Assembly (NCBI RefSeq): GCF_030316885.1
Contig: NZ_JASZYQ010000001.1
Location: 930,001-994,000 of the forward strand
DNA length: 64,000 nt
Direction of reading: 5' to 3'
Source: Variovorax jilinensis
Lineage (GTDB): Bacteria; Pseudomonadota; Gammaproteobacteria; Burkholderiales; Burkholderiaceae_C
The translations under genes and the position numbers were made by a program. Below the pieces are notes generated by a model that made no database searches, had not been told where the DNA came from, and saw only the letters and a list, made by a program, of their open reading frames with translations. Shown here one piece after another: positions 49,332 through 58,263 of this stretch (position 1 is its first letter; every line of letters starts with the position of its first letter).

Positions 49332-50999
49332 ATGCACGACATCCGCATCGGGTCCCCGCGCGACATGCAGGCCACGGCCCGGCCCGTGCTCCTGCAGCGC
49401 AGCGACGAGGACTTCATCCAGTCCACGCTCGACGAGCTCCGCAGTGCCGAGGGGCGGCAGGCGCTGGCCACGCGGCGCGCCAGGGCGGTCGACGGGCAGG
49501 GCACGCTGAAGCTGTTCCAGCCGATCCAGCGCCAGTTCCATCTGGCACTGATCGAGGCCTGGTGCGATACGCCCGGCGGGCCGCGCATCGATCCTTCTCG
49601 CGTCGACTCGGCTGGCCTCGTGGTGCGGCGGCTCGATGCCAATGGCCAGCCGCAGGGCTGGATGCGCTCGAACGGCCGTGTTCGCGGCTGGGTGCCGCTG
49701 ACGCGGGTCGGCAGTGCCGTCACCGACCCGATGCCGAAGCACCGGCTGCAGCGCCGCCTCACGGGGGTCGCCGACATCGATCGCCAGCTCGGCGGCTTCG
49801 CGCTGCAGCAGCCCGACAACCTGCTCGAAGAGGACGTGGTGCCGATGTTCATCGCACCGCCCGACGTCTGCGCCGATGCCGGCAAGAGCGTGTTCTACGG
49901 CATGGTGCCCACCGTCAGCAGCGAGCTCAGCGAGGCCCCGCCGGCCGCGAGCGCGCCCGACGCGGTGGATTTCGGACCGGACTCGAGCGCCTTCCGCACC
50001 CATCTGGTGGCGCCGCTGCGCGGCCTCGAGACACCGTTCCCCTTCGCCGGCGCGACCGTCGCCGCCGGCTGGTTCGACGCCAGCGAGGCACCGGGCGCGG
50101 TGCGGCCGGCCGACATCACGGACGCGCAGTTCGCGGCCCTGAGCCTGCCGCTCGAGGACAGCGATACGCCGGCCCAGCCGGCCGGCCAGATGCGCGTCTT
50201 CCTGCTGCTGCTGCGCCAGCTCGCGAGCGAGTTCAATGCCTTCGACGGCGGCGCCGAGGCCGACGCGCTGCGCCATGCACTGGCCGCGGTGCAGCTGCCG
50301 CTGGTGCTGAGGGAAGGGCAGCTGGCGCCGGACCATGTGCGCGCCGACATCTTCCTTTCCGACGCCTGCAAGGTGCTGCTCAAGAAGGAGGCCGTCGCGG
50401 CGCCGCTCGAGATGCCCGAGCGCTGGCCTGCGCTCGACGAGGCCCGCACCCGGGCGCTCGCGCAGGCGATGCATTCGGCGATGCAGGCGCGCGCCGCCAC
50501 GCTGATGCCGCAGAGCGGCCGCTACGACGAACCCGGCGCCCGCTACCAGGTGCGCGCCTTCGTGCGCATCAAGGCCGAGGGCGCCTGCCCGGTGCGCATC
50601 GTCTGGAGCCAGGAAAGCGAACCCTTCGTGATCGCGCCCTGGTACGAGAGCGCCGATGCGCGGCCGCCGGTCCAGATCCCGCTGCCCGATGCAAGCGACC
50701 GCCACATGCTCCGACAGCTCAAGCCCAACGTCGCCTTCGTGGTGCCGCCGTCGATGCAGAACCTGCTGTCGGGCAAGGCGAAGGACCTGATGGAAGGCAA
50801 GGCCAGCACGGGCTCGCTCGGCATCAGCTGGATCTGCGGCTTCAACATCCCGGTCATCACGATCTGCGCCTTCATCGTGCTGAACATCTTCCTCACGCTG
50901 TTCAACCTGATCTTCGGCTGGCTGTTCTTCATCAAGATCTGCGTGCCGTTTCCGAAGCTCGGCAACAAGGCGCCGGCGAAGCCGCCCTTTTCGACATGA
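49332..50999 (+). CDS. eCIS protein with C-terminal membrane hairpin, unknown
   Basis: 555 residues between the spike and gp25 genes. Residues 1 to about 495 are soluble, mixed alpha/beta. Near the C-terminus about 40 strongly hydrophobic residues (501-541; FNIPVITICAFIVLNIFLTLFN, then a second helix) form a helical hairpin, followed by a short PFPKLGNKAPAKPP tail. The N-terminus MHDIRIGSPRDMQATARPVLL has no signal peptide. It might anchor the particle to a membrane or be a delivered pore-forming element. I recall similar tails in other injection-system loci, without a function. Confidence 0.8.
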   Translation: MHDIRIGSPRDMQATARPVLLQRSDEDFIQSTLDELRSAEGRQALATRRARAVDGQGTLKLFQPIQRQFHLALIEAWCDTPGGPRIDPSRVDSAGLVVRRLDANGQPQGWMRSNGRVRGWVPLTRVGSAVTDPMPKHRLQRRLTGVADIDRQLGGFALQQPDNLLEEDVVPMFIAPPDVCADAGKSVFYGMVPTVSSELSEAPPAASAPDAVDFGPDSSAFRTHLVAPLRGLETPFPFAGATVAAGWFDASEAPGAVRPADITDAQFAALSLPLEDSDTPAQPAGQMRVFLLLLRQLASEFNAFDGGAEADALRHALAAVQLPLVLREGQLAPDHVRADIFLSDACKVLLKKEAVAAPLEMPERWPALDEARTRALAQAMHSAMQARAATLMPQSGRYDEPGARYQVRAFVRIKAEGACPVRIVWSQESEPFVIAPWYESADARPPVQIPLPDASDRHMLRQLKPNVAFVVPPSMQNLLSGKAKDLMEGKASTGSLGISWICGFNIPVITICAFIVLNIFLTLFNLIFGWLFFIKICVPFPKLGNKAPAKPPFST

Positions 51000-51012
51000 G
51001 CGCAGGGCACAC

Positions 51013-51384
51013 ATGAGCGGCTTTCCATTGCTTCCACTGCCCGACGCGAACGGCACCCTCGCGTGGCCCGATCTCGCGCAGTCGGTGCGCGACGGCATCC
51101 GGCTGATCCTGTCGACGCGCCCCGGCGAGCAGCTCATGCGGCCCGACTTCGGCGGCGGCCTCGACCGCCTCCTGCACGCGCCCAACACGGTCGCGACCCG
51201 GCGCCAGATCCGCGACCTGGTGCGGGATGCGCTCACGCGCTGGGAGCGCCGCATCCTGCTCGATGCGGTCGAGGTCTGGGAGGTCGAGGGCGAGCCCGGC
51301 GCGCTGCGGGTCGAGATCGTGTTCCGGCTCGCGCGCACCGGTGCCCCGGGCGCCATGAACGTGACCGTGCAACTGGAAGGCTGA
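51013..51384 (+). CDS. baseplate wedge protein, gp25/gpW-like
   Basis: 123 residues of the GPW/gp25 family (Afp9/Pvc9). Core LAQSVRDGIRLILSTRPGEQLMRPDFGGGLDRLLHAPNT is diagnostic; this fold initiates sheath polymerisation on the baseplate. 13 bp after the previous gene and 3 bp before gp47-like. Confidence 0.95.
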   Translation: MSGFPLLPLPDANGTLAWPDLAQSVRDGIRLILSTRPGEQLMRPDFGGGLDRLLHAPNTVATRRQIRDLVRDALTRWERRILLDAVEVWEVEGEPGALRVEIVFRLARTGAPGAMNVTVQLEG

Positions 51385-51387
51385 ACC

Positions 51388-53655
51388 ATGCCCATCCTGC
51401 CGCCTTCGCTCGACGACCGCCGCTTCGACGATCTGGTCGAGGACCTGATCGCCCGCATTCCCGCCCACACGCCGGAATGGACGAACCCCCGCCTCGGCGA
51501 TCCCGGCCGCACGCTGATCGAGCTGTTCGCCTGGCTCGGCGATGCGCTGCTGTACCGCGCCAACCTGATTCCCGAGCGGCAGCGGCTGGTGTTCCTCAAG
51601 CTGCTCGGCATGGGCCTGAAGCCTGCGCTGCCGGCGCGTGCCATCGTCAGCCTGGCCTATGCGCAGCCCACCGAGCTCGGCGCGCACACGCTGGCGCCGC
51701 ATGGCAGCGTGAAGGCCGCTCAGCCCTTCGAGACGCTGGCCGAGACCACGGTGCTGCCGCTCGTGGGCGAGGCCTACATCAAGCGCCGCCTGACGCCGCA
51801 GGAGCGCGCCGACCGCTCCGAGCTGCTGCAGGGGCTCGCGCGCATCCACGGCCTCGCGGGCCTGCCGCAGGGCTACGAGACCACGCCGGTGTTCGCCGAG
51901 GGCAGGGCCGTGCCCGGTGGCATCGACGTCTTCGGCCGGAGCGCCGACCGCGCGCTGTGGGTCGCGCTGCTGGCGCCGGTGGCGCCGAGGCCGGTCGACC
52001 AGCCTTCGGTCAACGCCGCCGCCACGCTCGCCATGGGCACCGGCGGCGGCGGGCTGCCGGCGCTGCTGTCGGTCGGGGTGGTGCCGGCACTCGCCATGCC
52101 CGCGCTGTTCGAGGCGGTGGCCGTGCCGGTGCCGGTGCCCGTGCTGTGGGAGCTCACGACCCAGGGCGCGAGCGGCTTCGCCACCGACTACCTGACGCTC
52201 GGCGTGCAGCCCGGCAGCGACAGCAGCAACGGCCTGGCGCGGGCCGGCACACTGCGGCTGCAGCTGCCCGGACAGCGCGAGATCTGGGCCCCGCCCAACG
52301 ACGTCGGCCTCAATCCGCTGGCCGGTGTCGGCGATGCGCCGCCGCGGCTCGACGACCCGGACCGCGCCAGCCGGCTCGTGGCCTGGCTGCGGCTGCGGCC
52401 CAAGCCCGGCGAGAGCATCGAGTCGCTCAAGCTGGCCTGGGTCGGCATCAACGCGGCCGAGGTCGACCAGCGCACGACGGTCACGGCCCGCGTGCTCGGC
52501 GTCTCGACCGGTGCCGGTTCGCAGAGCTTCGCGCTGCCTTCGGGATCGGTGGACCCGGCCTCGCTGCAGGTGCAGGTCGAGGAGCCCGGGCTCGGCTATC
52601 GCGACTGGCATGCCGTAGGCGACCTGGCCGCGATCAGCGCCGATGCGGCCGAGGCGCGCGAGGCACGCGTCTTCCAGCTCGACGCCGAGGCTGGCACCCT
52701 GCTGTTCGGCGACGGCGTTCGCGGCCGCGTGCCCGAGCGCGAGATGCGCGTGCGGCTCGCGATCGGACGCTTCGGGGGCGGCCGTGCGGGCAACCTGCCG
52801 CCCGGCAGCATGGGCGAGCTGCGCGCGCTGCGCATCGACGGCCGCGCCGCGCCCGCGATCGCGGTGCAGCAGCCGCTCGCGGCCGATGGCGGCGAGGACG
52901 CCGAGACGCTCGCGCTGGCCGAGCACCGCATTCCCGCGATGCTCCGGCACCGCGATCGCGCGGTCACCGAGGAGGACTACCGCCGGCTCTCTGCCGAGGC
53001 GCCCGGCATCGACGTCGGCCGCATCGAGGTGCTGCCGCGCTTCAAGCCCGCCGACCGGCGCTTCGACGTGCCCGGCGTGGTCAGCGTGATGGGCCTGCCG
53101 GACGCGCCGCTGCAGCCGGCGCCCAACCCGCGGCCCGACCGGCCCTTCATCGAGCGCCTGCATGCGCACCTGGCGGCGCGCGTGCCGCTGGCCACCGAGC
53201 TGTACGTGATCGGCTGCGACTACGTGGCGCTCGGCATCGCGGTGGCGGTGCGGCTGCGCGACGGCCATGCGCGCGACAAGGTGCTGCTCGAGGTCCGCGA
53301 GGCGCTGCGCCGGCTGCTGTGGCCGCTGGCGCCGGGCGGCCTCGACCGCAAGGGCTGGCCGCTGGGCCGCGCGGTGCGCAGCCGCGAACTCGAGGTCGAG
53401 GTCTCGCGCGTCGACGGCGTCGACGAGTTGCGGGGCATCACGCTGTTCCAGCGCAATGGCGAGGCGTGGCAGGCGCTGCCGTCGATCGCGTCGGACGGCG
53501 CGCAGGTCCTGGCGCTGCTGCAGTGGCAGCTGCCCGAGTTGCTGGCCGTGGTGGCGGTGGAAGGCGATGCGCCGCCCACCGACCTGTCGGCCGTGCCGAA
53601 CCCGTTCGCGGACGACAACGCGGTGGCGGTGCCCGTGGTGCCCGAGGTCTGCTGA
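51388..53655 (+). CDS. baseplate assembly protein J, gp47-like
   Basis: 755 residues of the Afp11/Pvc11-like putative baseplate assembly family. N-terminal SLDDRRFDDLVEDLIARIPAHTPEWTNPRLGDPGRTLIELFAWLGD is characteristic. The C-terminal gpJ-like domain begins near residue 515 (MLRHRDRAVTEEDYRRLSAEAPGIDVGRIEVLPR). Forms wedges around the hub. Its TGA overlaps the ATG of the next gene by one base. Confidence 0.94.
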   Translation: MPILPPSLDDRRFDDLVEDLIARIPAHTPEWTNPRLGDPGRTLIELFAWLGDALLYRANLIPERQRLVFLKLLGMGLKPALPARAIVSLAYAQPTELGAHTLAPHGSVKAAQPFETLAETTVLPLVGEAYIKRRLTPQERADRSELLQGLARIHGLAGLPQGYETTPVFAEGRAVPGGIDVFGRSADRALWVALLAPVAPRPVDQPSVNAAATLAMGTGGGGLPALLSVGVVPALAMPALFEAVAVPVPVPVLWELTTQGASGFATDYLTLGVQPGSDSSNGLARAGTLRLQLPGQREIWAPPNDVGLNPLAGVGDAPPRLDDPDRASRLVAWLRLRPKPGESIESLKLAWVGINAAEVDQRTTVTARVLGVSTGAGSQSFALPSGSVDPASLQVQVEEPGLGYRDWHAVGDLAAISADAAEAREARVFQLDAEAGTLLFGDGVRGRVPEREMRVRLAIGRFGGGRAGNLPPGSMGELRALRIDGRAAPAIAVQQPLAADGGEDAETLALAEHRIPAMLRHRDRAVTEEDYRRLSAEAPGIDVGRIEVLPRFKPADRRFDVPGVVSVMGLPDAPLQPAPNPRPDRPFIERLHAHLAARVPLATELYVIGCDYVALGIAVAVRLRDGHARDKVLLEVREALRRLLWPLAPGGLDRKGWPLGRAVRSRELEVEVSRVDGVDELRGITLFQRNGEAWQALPSIASDGAQVLALLQWQLPELLAVVAVEGDAPPTDLSAVPNPFADDNAVAVPVVPEVC

Positions 53656-56480
53656 TGGACGCCAACGGCCTGCGCTTCTGGCAGCTCGCGGATCGCACCG
53701 CATGGCCCGACCTGCGGCATGCGGGCGTGCAGGGCGAGTGCGCCGCGCTGCGGCTGGCTTCGGAGCGCACGCTGCAGCCCGCGCTGGCGCCGGCGGCGGC
53801 CTTCGCGGCGGCGCAGGCCGCGCTCGACGAAGTGCCGCGCGCGGTCGACGCGCTCGAATGCGTCGCGAGCTGGGACGGTGGCCTGCGCGGCATCGTCGTG
53901 CACGGCCCGCTGCCCGACGACGTGCTGCTGCGCGAACTCGACGAGCCGCCGAGCGACCTCTGCGTGGCGCACGACGGCGTGCTGCTGGCGGCGCTCGCGG
54001 GCCGCGTGCTGCTGCACGACCTGCGCGACCGCTGGGCCGATGCGTTCGCGGCGCTCGAGGGCTTCCAGCCGTGGCGCCTGGCGCCCATCGCAGGCCATGG
54101 CGACCATGAGGGCGGCGGCGCCTGGGTGCTCGAGCGCGGCAGCGGCCGCGTTGCGCGGCTGTCCGGCAGGCCCCTGCGCGCGCAGACGCCGACCACCGAC
54201 ATGTACGGGCCGCAGGTGTTCCGACCGCAGCCGGAGAACGCCTGCCCGCCCACGCTCGCGCTGTTCGCGAGCGTGGTGCAGGGGGCCAGCGAGCGCGTGC
54301 TCGCGATCGCCGACGACCGGGCCACGGGCGGCCCGATGCTCCTGTGCTGGCTCGACGGCGAAGGCTCGGCGGCCGTGCGGTGCTGGAATGCGGCCGAGGC
54401 TCGTTTCGATGCGCCGTTGCGCCTTGCCGGCGCCGCCTACGGCTATTCGCTCGCGCAGCTCGAAGGCGATCGCATCGCCGTGCGCGTGCCGGGCCGGCGC
54501 GACGCACCGGCCTTCGACCTCGCGGCGGCCGACGCGGCGCGCGCCGTGACGCCGCTCGGCGAGGTGTATCCGCTGCATGCCGAGGCCCGCGAGGCGCCGT
54601 TCTGCGGCGGCGTGCGCGAGGCCGGCCGGCCGCCTCACTATCCGGTGGCGGCGCGGCACGCGGAGCCCCTGCATTCGTTGTCCTACCAGACCTCGGCCCG
54701 GCGAGGCGAGGCGCGCAACTACCGGCTCGCGGCCGAGAACGATTTGCGTGCCTCGATGATCGACAGCGGCGACACCACGACGCTCTGGCACCGGCTCAAC
54801 GCCGAGGCCGCGATCCCGCCGCACTGTGCCTTCGTGGTCTGGCTGGCCGCCACCAACGTCGCGCGGCCGCCCCCCGACGACGACGGCACGCAATGGCATC
54901 CGCATGCCTTCGGCAGCGAAGCCGCGGTGGTCGACGAGGCCGCGCGCGGCCCGCAGGTGCCGCAGGCCGCATGGGACCGCGCACCGAGCGAGCTCGCGGG
55001 ACATCCGGGCCTGCTCGCGGGTGAGCGCATCCCGGATCGGCGCGGCCTGTTCGGCGTGCTCGTGCAGGCCAGCCGCCGGCGCGTGCGCAACCTGCAGGGC
55101 CGCTACCTGTGGCTGCGCGTCGTGCTCACGGGCGACGGCCGCGCCAGCCCCGAGATCGTGGCGCTGCGCGCGTGGGCCAGCCGCTTCTCCTACGTCGAGC
55201 GGTACCTGCCGCGGGTCTACCGCGAGAGCCTGTTCGGCGATGCGGCGCTCGCGCCCGGCATCGGCGCGGGCCGGATCGAGATCGCCCATGCGGCCGCGCT
55301 CGATGCCGGTGGCCCGCTGGACGACACGCTGCGTGCGCGTCTCATGCTCGCGGGCCTGCGGCCCGGCGCCGCGGCCAGCGTGACAGTGGAGCGCAGTGGA
55401 CAGGCATGGCTGCTGCGCGAAGCGGGCGATGCGGCCGGCGCCTGGCGGCTGCGGCGCGAGAGCGAACCGCGGCCGGACGGCAGCCGCCTCGACTTCGTCG
55501 CGATCTACCAGCCGCAAGCCACGCCGGCCGATTTCAACGCGCGCCTGGTCGCGAACTTCGAAGGCGTGCTCACGCAGCTCGAGGATCGGGTCGCGGCGGC
55601 ACACCTGATGAGCGACCCGCAGGCGGTGCCCGAGCCGAACCTCGAATGGCTGGGCAGCTGGATCGGCGTTGCCTTCGATGCTGCGTTGCCGCCCGAGCGC
55701 CGCCGCGAGTGGCTGCGCGCCGCGCCCGAGCTGGCACGCCGCCACGGCACGCGCGATGGCCTGCGGCTGGCGCTCGATGTCGCGAGCGGGGGCGGGGTGC
55801 GCGGCGGCGAGATCGTCGTGATCGAGGACTTCCGGCTGCGCCGCATCCTGGCGACGCTGCTCGGCGTCGACATGAGCGACGCGCACGATCCCTTGCTGCC
55901 GGGCCTGCACCAGAGCGGCAACTCGATCGTCGGCGACACGCTGTTCGTCGGCAGCAGCGAGGGCGCCGAGCTGGCCGCGCTCTATGCCGACGTCGCCACG
56001 ACCGACGCCGAGGACGTCTCGGCACGCGAGTTCCTCGGTCGCCTGGCCTATCGCGCGACGGTGCTGGTGCACCAGGAGATCGCGCCGCAAGACTTCGCGC
56101 TGATCCGCCGCATCGCGCAACTCGAGGCGCCGGCCCATGTGATCGTGCGCGTGGTCGGCGCCACCTGGCCGCTGCTGGTCGGCATCGCGAGCCTGGTCGG
56201 CGTCGACACCTATCTGGGTCCGCCGCGTCGTCCACGGCCGGTACGCGTGGGTGTTTCGGCGGTGGGGCTTGGCGATCGCCTGATCGGCCCCGGCGTGCTC
56301 GACCCGCGACTGGCCGGCAACACGGGCGTTCTCACGGGCCCGCCCGTGGCCGACGCCGGAGCGAATCGCAGCGTGCCCGCGGGCGCCAGCTTCGAGCTCG
56401 ACGGCAGCGCGTCGCGCGCGGCCTCGGGGCGTCGCATCACCGAATACCGGTGGCGGCTGCTGCCGCCGCAAGAGGGTTGA
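53655..56480 (+). CDS. baseplate/tail protein I-like, large, with PKD-like end
   Basis: 941 residues, Afp12/Pvc12-like. Residues 1 to about 300 look like a beta-propeller or multi-blade beta region (repeated VLLHDL, AWVLERGSGRVARL, PMLLCWLDGEG strands). The tail-protein core has RYLPRVYRESL, FNARLVANFEGVLTQLEDRVAAAH and EWLGSWIGVAFDAALPPERRREWL, typical of the TIGR02242-type family. The last 40 residues (PVADAGANRSVPAGASFELDGSASR...) begin a PKD-like domain that stops after its fourth strand. Confidence 0.9.
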   Translation: MDANGLRFWQLADRTAWPDLRHAGVQGECAALRLASERTLQPALAPAAAFAAAQAALDEVPRAVDALECVASWDGGLRGIVVHGPLPDDVLLRELDEPPSDLCVAHDGVLLAALAGRVLLHDLRDRWADAFAALEGFQPWRLAPIAGHGDHEGGGAWVLERGSGRVARLSGRPLRAQTPTTDMYGPQVFRPQPENACPPTLALFASVVQGASERVLAIADDRATGGPMLLCWLDGEGSAAVRCWNAAEARFDAPLRLAGAAYGYSLAQLEGDRIAVRVPGRRDAPAFDLAAADAARAVTPLGEVYPLHAEAREAPFCGGVREAGRPPHYPVAARHAEPLHSLSYQTSARRGEARNYRLAAENDLRASMIDSGDTTTLWHRLNAEAAIPPHCAFVVWLAATNVARPPPDDDGTQWHPHAFGSEAAVVDEAARGPQVPQAAWDRAPSELAGHPGLLAGERIPDRRGLFGVLVQASRRRVRNLQGRYLWLRVVLTGDGRASPEIVALRAWASRFSYVERYLPRVYRESLFGDAALAPGIGAGRIEIAHAAALDAGGPLDDTLRARLMLAGLRPGAAASVTVERSGQAWLLREAGDAAGAWRLRRESEPRPDGSRLDFVAIYQPQATPADFNARLVANFEGVLTQLEDRVAAAHLMSDPQAVPEPNLEWLGSWIGVAFDAALPPERRREWLRAAPELARRHGTRDGLRLALDVASGGGVRGGEIVVIEDFRLRRILATLLGVDMSDAHDPLLPGLHQSGNSIVGDTLFVGSSEGAELAALYADVATTDAEDVSAREFLGRLAYRATVLVHQEIAPQDFALIRRIAQLEAPAHVIVRVVGATWPLLVGIASLVGVDTYLGPPRRPRPVRVGVSAVGLGDRLIGPGVLDPRLAGNTGVLTGPPVADAGANRSVPAGASFELDGSASRAASGRRITEYRWRLLPPQEG

Positions 56481-56542
56481 GGCCAAGGCGCACCCACCGC
56501 AAACGCCCAGTCATCCCCCCGTTCAACCCAAGGAGAAACCAC

Positions 56543-56857
56543 ATGGCTGAATTCGTGATCGGTACCGACATCAGCACCGACGAAGCGGTGATCGAAGTCA
56601 CAGTGAACCCCGACCGGCCCTTGCCCGTCGGGCGGCAGTTCTTCCGGCTCGTCGTGGTCGACGACTCGGGCAACGAATCCAAGCCCGACCAGATCGTCGT
56701 CATCGTCGCCGACCAGGGCGCGCCGACCGCCGTGCTCGCCGGGCCGCAGACCGTGGCATCGGGCGCCAGCTTCAAGCTCAGCGGCGAGAAGTCCTTCGAC
56801 GTCGGTGGCGGCAAGGTCGTGAAGTACATCTGGACCTACGTCGGCCCGGCCACCTGA
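56543..56857 (+). CDS. PKD-like mini-protein 1
   Basis: 104 residues after a clear AAGGAG site. First half EFVIGTDISTDEAVIEV ... RQFFRLVVVDDSGNESKPDQIVVIV completes an Ig/PKD-like sandwich. The second half GAPTAVLAGPQTVASGASFKLSGEKSFD ... YIWTYV starts another PKD domain and ends early, exactly like the end of the upstream 941-residue protein. Probably a surface-exposed fibre or collar element. No signal peptide. Confidence 0.8.
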   Translation: MAEFVIGTDISTDEAVIEVTVNPDRPLPVGRQFFRLVVVDDSGNESKPDQIVVIVADQGAPTAVLAGPQTVASGASFKLSGEKSFDVGGGKVVKYIWTYVGPAT

Positions 56858-56878
56858 GGCCGCGAGCGGAGTCCGCGC

Positions 56879-57319
56879 ATGGTCGCCTTCGTCATCGGCA
56901 AGCCGGTCACCACCGATGTCCCGGGCATCGAGGTGGACGGCATGTCCGCGGGCAGCCATCGCTTCCAGCTCGTGGTGGAGGACAACGACGGCGTGCGCTC
57001 GCAGCCCGACACCATCGTCGTCGTCGTGCGCGGCCGCATCGTTCGGCCGCCCGTCGGCCCGCCGGTCGTGGTTCGGCCGCCCGTCGATCCGCCGGTCGTG
57101 GTGCGTCCGCCTGTCGGTCCGCCGATCGTCGTCGTGCGCCCGCCGATCAGCGGGCCCGCCGTCGATCCCGTGGGGCCGCCGGTGACCGGACCGGTCATTG
57201 CGGGTCCCGTCGTCGCGGGCCCGGTCGTGTCGCCGGTGATCGTGCGCAAGCCCGTGCCCGTGCCCCCGCCGCCCAAGCCGCCGACCGCCGCACGCAAGAG
57301 CAAGAGGAGAAAGCCATGA
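56879..57319 (+). CDS. PKD-like mini-protein 2 with Pro-Val-rich tail
   Basis: 146 residues. The N-terminal 50 residues (AFVIGKPVTTDVPGIEV ... HRFQLVVEDNDGVRSQPDTIVVVV) are a paralogue of the preceding protein. The rest is a low-complexity Pro/Val tail with three RPPVGPPVVV-type repeats, then GPV repeats and a basic ARKSKRRKP end. It overlaps the next gene by ATGA. Confidence 0.78.
   Translation: MVAFVIGKPVTTDVPGIEVDGMSAGSHRFQLVVEDNDGVRSQPDTIVVVVRGRIVRPPVGPPVVVRPPVDPPVVVRPPVGPPIVVVRPPISGPAVDPVGPPVTGPVIAGPVVAGPVVSPVIVRKPVPVPPPPKPPTAARKSKRRKP
57044..57136 (+). repeat. 30-bp tandem repeat coding for RPPVGPPVVV
   Basis: Three consecutive imperfect 30-bp units (57044-57073, 57074-57103, 57104-57133) plus a partial one, inside the Pro-rich tail of the PKD-like mini-protein 2. 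Copy number may vary between strains. Confidence 0.8.
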
Positions 57320-58224
57320 GCATCCTGGCCACCAGTGCCGATCCCCTGTATGCCCAGCCGCGCGCCGAGCGGCCCGCCTATGCCACCGGCATGCTGCTCG
57401 ACGCGCAGGACTTCAGCGACGAGCAGACCTACCATCGCGGCCGGCTTGCGCTCGCGCTGTCGATGCTGGCCGGCGGCGGCACGCTGGCCGGGCTCGCGGT
57501 CGAGCACCGGCCGCAGAGCCCGACCCAGGCCGAGGAAGTGCTCGTGCAGCCCGGCGTCGCGGTCGACAGGCTGGGCCGCCTGGTCGAGCTGCCGCGCCCG
57601 GCCTGCCGCGCGCTGGCCGACTGGTTCGCCGACGTCGCGGCGGCCGATGGCGGCGACACGCTGCGCACCAGCGCCTACGACCAGCTGCAGCGCTTCCTGT
57701 CGCCGCGCTTCCTGGCCGCCGGCCCCGCGCTGCCCGCGCGCGCGATCGTCGCCGACGTCTTCGTGCGTTTCGCGCAATGCGCGGTCGGCCTCACGCCGAG
57801 CTTCGCCGCAGGCCCCTTCGATGCGCTCAATGCAGTCTCGACCTCGCGCATCCGCGATGCCTACGAGCTCGTGATGGTGCCGCGCACCGGCCTGTCCGAC
57901 ACCCAGGCCGGGCTGCCGCTGCCGCCCGCCGATCCGCTGCTCGGGACCGGCAGCGCCGACGAACGCCGCGCCGCCGCGCAGGATGCGGTGCTCGGTGGCT
58001 ACGTGACCAGCGGCCACGTGGGTGGCACCGCGCAGGGCCTGCCGCCCGGGCCCGAGCATCCGCCGAACCTCGACACCAGCGCGGTCTTCGTCGCGCGCGT
58101 GCTGCTGCCCGTCGGGGCGGCCAATCCCCCGCAGCGCACGAGCGACTTGCCGCTGGTCGACAACTTCGCGCGCCGCTTCCTGCCCTCGGGGCCGCTGCTG
58201 TGGCAGTCGGCCGGCCTCTCCTGA
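57316..58224 (+). CDS. eCIS-associated protein, shared module A, unknown
   Basis: 302 residues. The N-terminal module PAYATGMLLDAQDFSDEQTYHRGRLALALSMLAGGGTLAGLAVE, followed by VLVQPGVAVDRLGRLVELP, is also present in altered form in the next gene. Remainder mixed alpha/beta (FVRFAQCAVGLTPSF; SAVFVARVLLPVG). No catalytic motif recognised, no signal peptide. Position after the baseplate genes suits a fibre, adaptor or collar protein. Confidence 0.78.
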   Translation: MSILATSADPLYAQPRAERPAYATGMLLDAQDFSDEQTYHRGRLALALSMLAGGGTLAGLAVEHRPQSPTQAEEVLVQPGVAVDRLGRLVELPRPACRALADWFADVAAADGGDTLRTSAYDQLQRFLSPRFLAAGPALPARAIVADVFVRFAQCAVGLTPSFAAGPFDALNAVSTSRIRDAYELVMVPRTGLSDTQAGLPLPPADPLLGTGSADERRAAAQDAVLGGYVTSGHVGGTAQGLPPGPEHPPNLDTSAVFVARVLLPVGAANPPQRTSDLPLVDNFARRFLPSGPLLWQSAGLS

Positions 58225-58263
58225 TTCGTCACCGACCCACTTTCCACGCAACGGAGCTTCGCC

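Noticed and set aside
51063..56480. A plus-strand open frame of 1805 codons that seems to fuse two eCIS proteins.
   Set aside because: Only its 3' half (from 53655) is real. The upstream half is the wrong frame of the gpJ-like gene; the true gene ends at 53655 with an overlapping start.
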